This document shows positions 56,038 through 64,000 of a stretch of DNA of 64,000 nucleotides, piece after piece. Under the pieces are notes generated by a model. That model worked only from the letters and a program-made list of their open reading frames with translations. It was not told the origin of the DNA and searched no databases. The translations under genes and the position numbers were made by a program. Every line of letters begins with the position of its first letter. The first letter of the stretch is position 1. Source of the stretch: Austropuccinia psidii. Lineage: Eukaryota > Basidiomycota > Pucciniomycetes > Pucciniales > Sphaerophragmiaceae. The stretch covers positions 20,606,132-20,670,131 of the forward strand of contig JALGQZ010000018.1 of the NCBI GenBank assembly GCA_023105745.1. Direction: 5' to 3'.

Positions 56038-58211
56038 TGTGAGCCTGTGAGGTATGTATAACATACCCATAAGGCCACAAATGATTTTATAAACAGCTAA
56101 TTTTGTCTTAAACAGACTTTTTAGTTGAAATTAAAACAGAAAATAACAAAAAATAAGTATAACTTTATTTTGGATAAACAAAGTTATAAATATTATGTCA
56201 TTTTTGGATTCTACACCAAAAATAACCTAGGGTACATCCACAAGGTGTTATACCCAAAAACACTTATTTCTTGTGTTATTAGAAGATTTAAGAATCTCAC
56301 AGTACTAACGTAATTTTTTTAACATTTTTTTAAAATTGTTAAATTTAAGCTTAGATAAGCTTAAATTTAAAGTTGCATAAGGTTAATGCAAACTTACCAA
56401 AATTTTAGTTAAAATTGAGGTGTGGTGTATATTTACTGAATTGGCTAAGGATCTGCCATACAGAATGTAAATCCTGCATGAGCTCAATTTAAAAGGGTTT
56501 AAAGCCATGTTATGTCTTTAAATAAATAAAAGGGCAAAATCCACGCAAAAAGGTGGGACAAAGGAAAAGGACCAAATAGAGCTCGGGTACCCAACTTTTT
56601 GGATCTGCAATGATTCAATTAAGGTTGTCCACCTGTATTGGAGGATTTTCAACCTTATTTAAACTTTAAGATTAGACTTTGATCCAACCTTAAGGTTTAA
56701 ACTGGTTTTATCCCAATTTGGACAGGAATTTCAAGCTGCCAAAGGGTAAATGCCAATATGCAGGCTTGAAATCAAGGTTTTAAGAACTGCCAAAGCTTAA
56801 TCAGGCTTAAAAACCTTAAATAAGCTTAAAACTTTAAATTTACAAGCATCAAAACCTTATCAAAAGCTAAGGTTTGGTGTGTATTGCTATTTTACGTGGA
56901 AAAATAGTAATAACTTCAAAAATTCATTAAAAATCCAAATCTTAATGGATTTGCTTGAAAATTTCACACAGCTTAGAATTTAATATTATATATATATAAA
57001 TTAAATTTTAAGTATCTTTTATAAATAAAATTCCTGGGTAATTAGCCTGGAAATTTACTCTTTTAATTAAGCTCAAAGAAAATTATGATCTCTTTAAAAA
57101 TTAATTAAAAATTGAGTTTAAGAGATTTCTGCTTGAAACTCTATTTTTAAGTTGTTCATGTGATGAACTTTAATATAAATAAGTTTATTTATATTAAAAA
57201 CTTAAAATAATTAGTTTAAATGAGGATTAAAGTTACATGGAGTCAAGAATAACACTGGTAACTTTAAATTGGAATTAAAAACAAGTTTCCTTAAGCTAAG
57301 AACTTTGTTTTTAGGTATGGTTTTTCAGTTTTGACCTGAGCACGCCCTCTATATTCATTATGAATCATGAGAGCTGCTCTGAAGACATAAAAAGAGTCTT
57401 TTCATCACTGTTTTTGTCCATCATTCATTATCAATCCAATCATATTAGAAATTTAAACAGGTAAAGTTTTATTATTCATAAAATCTTATTATTAAAGTAA
57501 TTCTTAAGTTATTTTATTCTTGATTAATTGTAAATTAAAGAATTGAAGTCATAGAATTCAGATTATGTTCGTAATCATCAATAATATATTTTATATTATA
57601 AAATTTTCATCTTAAATATCTTTTAAAATCCACAAATTCCTCTTAAAAACGCTTTAATCTTAAATTTTATCATAAAAAGCTGTTTTATCCTTAAAATTAT
57701 TGATTTCAGACGTGTTTTTAACTTATAATCATTATTTAATATAATAACTGTTGTTGTTTAACTTGTTGTATTAAATAAATATTATAAGTAAGTTTTTCTC
57801 TAAAATTCTATATTTTTTATCTAGTATTAGTTTTTTTTATATAGAATTGTATTCTATAAGAATTATTTCTGCACAGTGTGTGTTATAATTCTTTTATAAA
57901 TAATATTTATATTATTTATAAGTGGTTAATATTTATATTTCCACGTGTAATTGTCTCATTAAGAGCTTTACAATTCTTATTGTTATAACTGTCAGTGACT
58001 ATAACAATAATAGAATAATTATAATTTTATTATAATTATTATATTTTTATAATAGTAATTAAATTTATTTTATATATATATAATTATTTTTAATAATTAT
58101 ATTTAAATTTGTGGTTATAATATTTTATTATATTATATATTTCTATTGAGGACAGTCATAGTACTCTTGATTTTGCTACTATTATCAAGAGTTTCATAGA
58201 CAAACCTTACA
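56038..58211 (+). repeat. solo LTR, family C, in gypsy B (TSD AGTAC)
   Basis: 2,174 bp, TGTGAGCCTGTGAGGTATGT...CATAGACAAACCTTACA. AGTAC flanks both sides (56,033-56,037 and 58,212-58,216). Removing it rejoins a gypsy B reading frame: EFLVEY on the left (56,018-56,037) continues as QEETHLEIQEIKLEAGITQ on the right. Contains only non-coding AT-rich DNA and a TATA-like ACATAAAAAG near 57,385. Confidence 0.93.
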
Positions 58212-58216
58212 AGTAC

Positions 58217-58507
58217 CAAGAGGAAACACACCTAGAAATTCAGGAAATAAAGTTAGAAGCAGGAATTACACAGGAAACTTCAAATCAAAACTTGTGTAAA
58301 TACACACAAGATGCACAAACATTCCTAGTTACACCAACTAAAGGAAGAGAATATATATATGGGACACCCACAAAGATGACTGTTTGTATTGAAAATTCTC
58401 AATTTCCATTGATCATTGAAAGTGGTGCACACTTCTCAATAGTGGCTAAAGATTATCTGGATGACCACTTCCCAAATTGGGAGAAGCAGCTCTTGCCAAC
58501 TAAGTAA
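58217..58507 (+). pseudogene. gypsy B protease
   Basis: The frame continues from 56,006-56,037 across the solo LTR. REYIYGTPTKMTVCIENSQF, PLIIESGAHFSIVAKDYL is the aspartyl protease active-site region, with the catalytic Asp of [IL]-D-[ST]-G replaced by Glu (ESGA). It ends at a stop at 58,507. The distal protease part (HIQEFLLGTDYQRMYGSYIH) lies in the next ORF. Gag and the 5' LTR of this element are missing, lost at the gypsy A insertion. Confidence 0.85.
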
Positions 58508-58534
58508 AAGAATTTTAAAAGTGAATCAGGGAAG

Positions 58535-59751
58535 ATGCCATTCATTGGGACAATTATAAAAGAGATAACTATATCCCATAGGAAAGGTAATATCACACTC
58601 AACCCAGAGTTTGTTGTGCTTGAACATGCCCATATACAAGAATTCTTACTGGGAACAGATTACCAGAGGATGTATGGCAGTTATATTCACAAAAGTAAGA
58701 ACAGGAAAATTACCATAGTTACAAACAAGGAAAATAAATTTCCACTTGACATATACCAGATGTCCACCCATGACCCTCTAGAGGAATTACTGAATGAATT
58801 CAGAGAGGGCCAATTCAGCACCAGCCTCACCAGTAAACAAAAACTTAGTTTATTGAAAATTCTGAGGAGAAATAGACCAGCATTTGCCATTGGTAAAGAA
58901 ACTTTGGGAAAAATCAGAGGCCCTGATATAGAATTATATCTAGATGTGGAAAGACCCTATCCACCCATGCCGAGAAGATCTCCATATCCAGAAAGCCTGG
59001 AAACTATGAAAGAAATTGAGAAACACAACAATGAACATTTAGAAATGGATGTAATCAGGAAGATAGGACATAATGAAATAGTGGAAATCACCACTCCTTT
59101 TCTTATCACCTGGAATGATGGCAAATCTAGGTTATGTGGAGACATCAGAGCCCTGAGTAACTTTACAAAAGCTGATAGGTAACCCATGCCCTAGACAAAC
59201 TGGCAAAATCCAAATATATAACCTAGATGGATTGTATGAAAGGCTTACATCAGAATGGAGTTAAACCAAAATCCATTAATTTACTAAGAATTATATGCCA
59301 TATGGGTATATATGAGTACACCAGGATGCCATTTGGTATCAAAAATGCACCAGCCCACTTCTAAAGGATGATGGACACAATATTTAAAGAAGAAATATTA
59401 GAAGGCTGGATGGTAGTACCAATTTATGACATCATTATATACTCAGAAAGATTGGAAGAACATGTGCAGTACATAGACAGAGTACTAAGTAAGTGCACAC
59501 CCATTAATCTGAAAATTTCACTTAAAAAGTGCAATTTTGGCCTACAAGAATTACTGGCACTGGGACACAAAGTCTCAGGCCTTAATGTGGCCATATACCA
59601 GAACAAAGTAGCAGCAGTAATGCTAAAACCAGTACCAAAGAACATCAAAGAGATGCAATTTTCATTGGGTTTGCTAGCTATCACAGAAACCACATCAGAA
59701 ATTTTTCCCACATACCTAGTAGTCTGTACAAGTTATGTTCAAAAGATGTAG
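58535..59751 (+). pseudogene. gypsy B reverse transcriptase (broken)
   Basis: The distal protease (LGTDYQRMYG) leads into RT: DVERPYPPMPRRSPYPESLE, EMDVIRKIGHNEIVEITTPF and LITWNDGKSRLCGDIRALSN. Two stops follow, then a degenerate stretch with MDCMKGLHQNG (catalytic motif A Asp kept) and RMPFGIKNAPAHF (~59,325). In 59,368-59,751 the catalytic loop is VPIYDIIIYS where VYIDDIIIYS is expected, so one of the two aspartates is gone. LKKCNFGLQELLALGHKVSG and PVPKNIKEMQFSLGLL follow. No functional RT. Confidence 0.88.
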
Positions 59752-60230
59752 TTTTTGAGATTACCAAGGAAAGGAGGCATGCATATGAGAGGATCAAACA
59801 TGAACTCACAAATACACCTGTTCTCATCTTACCTTACTTTCAACTACCATTCAATTTATATATAGATGCAGCATGTAGCCAAGGCTTAGGAGCAGCCCTT
59901 CATCAAAGACAAATTGTGGATGGTGAACCAAGAGAGGGAGTAATATGTTACATCTCTAGGAAACTGAAAGATTCAGAAGCCAGGTATGGGGCCACCCAGA
60001 CTGAATGTCTATGCTTAGTCTGGGCTCTGGAAAAGCTCCATTATTATCTGGAGGGTGCAGTCTTTGAAGTCTACACAGACTGCACAGCCTTGAAGTCTTT
60101 ACTAAACACAAAGACTACAAATAGACACATGCTGAGATGGCAAATAGCCATCCAGGAGTATAGAGGGAACATGACCATCATATAAAAAGAAGGTAAAAGC
60201 CACACGAACGCAGATGGCCTCAGCAGGTGG
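59752..60230 (+). pseudogene. gypsy B RNase H
   Basis: ERRHAYERIKHELTNTPVLI leads to FNLYIDAACSQGLGAALHQR (first catalytic Asp), ARYGATQTECLCLVWALEKL (Glu), and AVFEVYTDCTALKSLLNTKT (second Asp), then [21 protein letters not shown] stop at 60,183 is followed by HTNADGLSRWPLD, the conserved post-RNase H DxLSR motif. The three readable catalytic residues are intact, making this the best-preserved domain of gypsy B. Confidence 0.88.
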
Positions 60231-60639
60231 CCACTGGATAATGTCAAAAGGAACCCAGATTATGACCCTGAAGTAGCAGCCAAGATCCCTATCCATTTCA
60301 TGGAAATAAACAGGAGTAAAAACTTCATATTTTCTTGATGGGCACCAGAAATTGGTAGCCCAAACAGTGAAGACACTGAATAAGAAGGAAAAGAAACTCC
60401 CATACTGGGAATAAGTTCCTCAGAGCTGCACAATGAATTTTTCAGTGCAGTAATAAAGACTTATGCCAAACTCAAACAGTGTGGTCTATTTTTGCAACTT
60501 CTTCAACAGAAATACAGGAGCCCAGAACTGGAATCCCAGTTATAGAACCCTTGGTTGAGGGACTATAAGGATAGCATTTTTTTCCTTATAGATGGACTAC
60601 TCTATCAGAGAGAGAAGCACACAAGTTCCCTAACAGTGG

Positions 60640-61964
60640 TAAACAGGAACCACATATCCCTGATCCTGCAGATATTTCATGACTTCCCCTATATGGACAC
60701 ATGAGTGAAGAAAGGACCAAAGAAAGGGTAGCAAGCACAGCTTGGTGGCCAAAATGGGAGCAATAGTTGAGTCAATATATCAACCCTTGTGAAAGATGCC
60801 AAAAGGAAAACAGAAAACATGGGAAAAAATATGGGCTACATCAACACATAGAAGAACCAAAACATTCATGGGAAACCATAAATATGGACTGGGTCACAGG
60901 ACTTGTTCCAGGAGGCAAAGAAAATTTCAATGCCTGCTTAGTCATAGTTGATAGATATAGAGGAAGTGTGAGGTGCTTACCATGTCATAAGGAGGACACA
61001 GAAATGGATACAGATTTTTTATTCTGGAATAACATCATAGCCACATGTGGAGTCCCAAAAATCATAATTAATGATAGGAACCCAAAATTCACATCAGAAT
61101 TTCAGACCAATCTCTATGACATGCTAGGTACAAAACTTGCATTTTCTATAGCTTACCACCCACAGACAGATGGTTTAGCTTAAAAGATGATCAAAACAAT
61201 GGAGGACATCATTAGACGGTTCTGTGCATATGGCATCAAATATTAGGACCATGAAGAATATACCCATGATTGGGTTACACTTCTACCAGAAGTCCATCTG
61301 TCTTAAAACACAAGCCAGCACTCCACCACAGGGAAATAACCCTCACTGATAGAAAAAGGGTGGATCACCTGAAGAAAAATCTTCTAGCTATCCACCCCAC
61401 ATCCAAGGACTTCCATGATATGTGGAAGAGGGCTTGTGACACAGCTGCTAATTGCATAGCTGAGGCTAAATAATACAACAAGCAGAGGTATGACCAGACA
61501 CATAAGGAACCACACTTCAAAGAAGGGGACCAGGTGTTAGTGTCTACACTCAACTTCAATAATCTCAAGGGACCAAAGAAAATGATGGATTAATTTGTGG
61601 TTCACTATCATCAAATTTATAGGGGAAAATGTAGTGGAGGTTATACTTACAGAGGAATTATCTGGGGAAAACCCAATATTTCCAGTGAGTTTGGTCAAAC
61701 CCTACTTCCAGACAGGAGAGGACAAGTTCCCCTCCAGGAATAAGACCTACACCCCACAAGACATAGTGGAAGTGAAAGACTCCCCTGGCCCTGTGAAGAA
61801 GATTGTCAAGGCCAGGAATATCAGACTGAATGGTAAATACCAAAAACAATATTTGATCAGATTCAAGAACCAAACAGTGGATAAGGATCATTGATTGGCA
61901 GAAGATTCCAAACCAGATAGTAACCTTCACCTGAAAAGATTTAGACCCTCTAGGAGGGCTTAAC
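60640..61964 (+). pseudogene. gypsy B integrase and chromodomain-like tail (broken)
   Basis: The N-terminal zinc finger is readable with a shift (FHDFPYM..., then [14 protein letters not shown]). The core has Asp in [13 protein letters not shown], Asp in [13 protein letters not shown], and PQTDGLA followed by TAA exactly where the catalytic Glu codon should be (61,181-61,183). The C-terminal part holds DMWKRACDTAANCIAEAK, a GDQVLVSTLNFNNLKGPKK SH3-like segment, FPVSLVKPYFQTGEDKFPSR, and SPGPVKKIVKARNIRLNGKY, QKQYLIRFKNQTVDKDH (chromodomain-like), where the expected Trp codon is TGA. Final stop at ~61,964. Confidence 0.88.
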
Positions 61965-61990
61965 AGTCTTATTAATAATGAGCCTTTTTT

Positions 61991-62002
61991 GGAGGGAGGG
62001 TA
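61991..62002 (+). other. polypurine tract of gypsy B
   Basis: GGAGGGAGGGTA after a T run (CCTTTTTT) and directly before the LTR start TGTCAGCC. Confidence 0.8.
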
Positions 62003-63419
62003 TGTCAGCCTCTGACTCAAAACCAGAGCACAAGCATAACAACCAAATACCATAAACCAATTGTAAAGCTAAGATACCACCAAAACAAGGAGCTGAGCCA
62101 AACCAGCGCTAAAATATGTCAAAAGAAAGAGGAAAATCACCTCTTTCTAAATATACAAGCTCCATCATCATAGGAAAAAGAATAACAATGTTATCCTTGC
62201 TCAAAGTTGTTTCTGAGCATAAACCCTAATTTTCACCTCTCATCTGAAATCCAGAGGAATAGGCTTAACCCCAGAAAATGGGTATTCAAATTGAAGCTCT
62301 AAGTCAGGGCTATCCAATGGTACTAGCCAAGTCTTTCTAAAACCAAAATTACAGAGGTTATGGCAAAAATAAGGCGAAATAAGGGTAAATAAAATATTCA
62401 CCTCTCATCTAACTTCTACATTTTTAGTGTGAGATACTTAAAGTGGGGTCTTTTTGGAAAAAGAACAATTAGGACTATCTGATGGTTCCATTTTTCTCCC
62501 TATATCTCATCTAGAAAAAAAGTTATGGACAAACAAGCTCCATACAGATATTAAGAAAATCACATATCTGAATAACAAAATTTGTACATGGCATAACTTT
62601 GCCATATTTAATTTTACCCATACCAAACGAGGTACCATTGTGTAGATATCATCCAGGGCTACACAATGAGCCAATTCTGAGCTGAATTTCTCAAGAATGG
62701 ACAAAGGTATAGCAGCTTAAAGGTTAAAATCCCACAATTGTGCCAACACACCTTTTCTTTGGGATAATATCCCATAACCATGATTATGAGGTGTCAAACA
62801 GACAAAGAAGCATGTTTATACTTCAATACCTCATAGTTCATTCAATACAGGGGTTTCATACAGGTTCTGTACAGCTTTCTACTTGTCATGCACATCATAA
62901 GAGGGATGTGTGGTCCCCAGATGAATATTTTCACCCTATATCGGTGAGAACTGCCCAGATGTGGTTTTGAAACCACATCTGAGCCCAATACAGATTATAA
63001 AGGCCTTTTGGAAGCCACAAGCTAGTACTCTGAAGTAAAAAATCTTCACTTCATCCACGTGAAACGGTCTAGAGGGCTTTTTCACCCAATTTCAGGATAA
63101 AAAGGGAGCTTTCTCTGCCCAAAAGAGGAATCCCCATTCTTCTCTTGAATTTCTATGTAGTAAAACTGTCAAAAACATTCATACTCTTGGAAATAATCAG
63201 TTATAGTTATAATTTCAATTATTGTAGACTTTATTATAATAATCCAATTGATAAAGGTGCACCTAGGGTTTTCAACAGTGCTTACCACCACTAAACTCTT
63301 TTAGTAAAGCCCTTATATTTTATTTAAAGCTTTTTTTATCATTATTATCCATGTCACATTCATCATAGTTTATTTTGTAAATACTATTATTATCACCTCT
63401 ACATAAACTCAGCCTGACA
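62003..63419 (+). repeat. 3' LTR of gypsy B (family B, 1,417 bp)
   Basis: TGTCAGCCTCTGACTC...AACTCAGCCTGACA, with TGTCAG/CTGACA ends. Colinear with the solo LTR at 50,605-52,033 and the fragment at 20,066. A TATA-like GGATAAAAAGGGAGC is at ~63,095. This ties LTR family B to the gypsy B coding family and shows that the solo LTR inside gypsy A came from a gypsy B-type element. Confidence 0.92.
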
Positions 63420-64000
63420 ATCATAGATCTGGATAACAAAACTTGAATATGGCATAACTTTGTCATATTTATTGTTACCCATACCAAATGAGGTACCATT
63501 GTGTAGATCCTATCCAGGGCTACACAATGAACCAAATTTGAGCTCAATATCTTAAAAACTGACAGATTTATAGCAGTTTTAAGGCTTAAATCCCACAGTT
63601 TGGCCAATACATCTTTACTGTGGTATACTATCCCATAACTATGAGTATGAGGTGTCAAATAGACAAAGAAGCTTTTTTATACTTCAATACCTCATAGGTT
63701 ATTCAATACTGGGGTTCCATATAGGTTCTGTACAGCTTTCTATGTGTCATACACATCAGAAGAGGGTTGTGTGGTCCCCAGATGAAAATTTTCACCCTGT
63801 ATTGGGGAAAACTGCCCAGATGTGGTTTCAAAACCACATAAAGGCCTTGTTCAAACCACAAGCCAGTACTCTGAAGTGAAAAATCTTCACTTCCTCTATG
63901 TGGATGGTGCAGAGGACCTTTCCACTCCATTTCAGGATAAAAGGTGCCTTTTCTCTTCCAGAAAAGGAATCCCCATTCTGCTCTTGAATTCCTACATAAT
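63420..64000 (+). repeat. second LTR-B fragment, runs off the window
   Basis: From ATAGATCTGGATAACAAAA the sequence repeats LTR-B from the point equivalent to 62,563 (TGAGGTACCATTGTGTAGAT, GATGAAAATTTTCACCCTGT, GGATAAAAGGTGCC). The first ~560 bp are absent. It directly follows the complete 3' LTR-B, so two LTR-B sequences lie in tandem in the same orientation. Confidence 0.85.

Overview
The window reads as repeat-dominated fungal nuclear DNA, most likely from a rust fungus (Pucciniales). It is AT-rich, has short GT-AG introns in its one clear host gene, and is built almost entirely of nested, broken transposable elements. Several of the gag, pol and CxxC-type retroelement proteins match, from memory, families that are very abundant in Austropuccinia psidii (myrtle rust). 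That species assignment is inference and was not searched. There are no rRNA genes, no CRISPR arrays and no prokaryotic features.

Layout, left to right. 1-3,319: minus-strand Ty3/gypsy 'family A' pol with the start of its 3' LTR. 3,320-7,070: a large LTR ('family D', ends TGTGG...CCACA) interrupted by a 1.1 kb MITE with its own TSD. 7,071-8,010: retroelement leader remnant and an LTR-A fragment. 8,820-11,990: minus-strand Tnp2 (CACTA/EnSpm-type) transposase pseudogene. 13.0-16.1 kb: unknown P/S/Q-rich ORF, hairpins, a 115-bp tandem array and a broken retroelement-type CxxC protein gene. 16.8-20.1 kb: minus-strand chromodomain gypsy ('family C'). 20.1-22.2 kb: LTR-B fragment and two tiny TRIM-like elements. 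22.2-26.5 kb: featureless AT-rich DNA. 26.5-29.7 kb: two LTR-D ends in inverted arrangement with divergent promoters. 30-41.1 kb: two Tad1/LINE-like non-LTR elements placed head to head, the right one split by a solo LTR-C. 41.1-43.5 kb: the only host gene, a seven-TM membrane protein with introns. 43.9-56.0 kb: a near full-length gypsy A with both LTRs, itself carrying a solo LTR-D and a solo LTR-B and lacking RT/RNase H. 56.0-63.4 kb: gypsy B (interrupted by a solo LTR-C) with its 3' LTR, then another LTR-B piece to the window end.

Four LTR families can be told apart by their termini: A and C (TGTGARCC...CCTTACA), B (TGTCAGCC...CTGACA) and D (TGTGG...CCACA). Target-site duplications can be read directly for solo LTRs at 37,404 (CCCCT), 50,605 (CATGA), 56,038 (AGTAC) and 44,150 (ATAT), for TRIM copy 2 (GCTCT) and for the MITE (TTG). 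These give a clear order of nesting. No element is coding-competent: catalytic residues of protease, RT and integrase are lost, or frames are broken, in every copy.

The most unusual structure is the TRIM-like pair at 20.9-22.2 kb. It has 117-bp terminal repeats, 6-bp inverted ends, a perfect 5-bp TSD on one copy, and a 10-nt sequence just inside the left repeat that is complementary to the repeat itself (as in Tf1-type self-priming). Yet the left repeats of both copies share variants that the right repeats lack, which is not what ordinary LTR replication produces.
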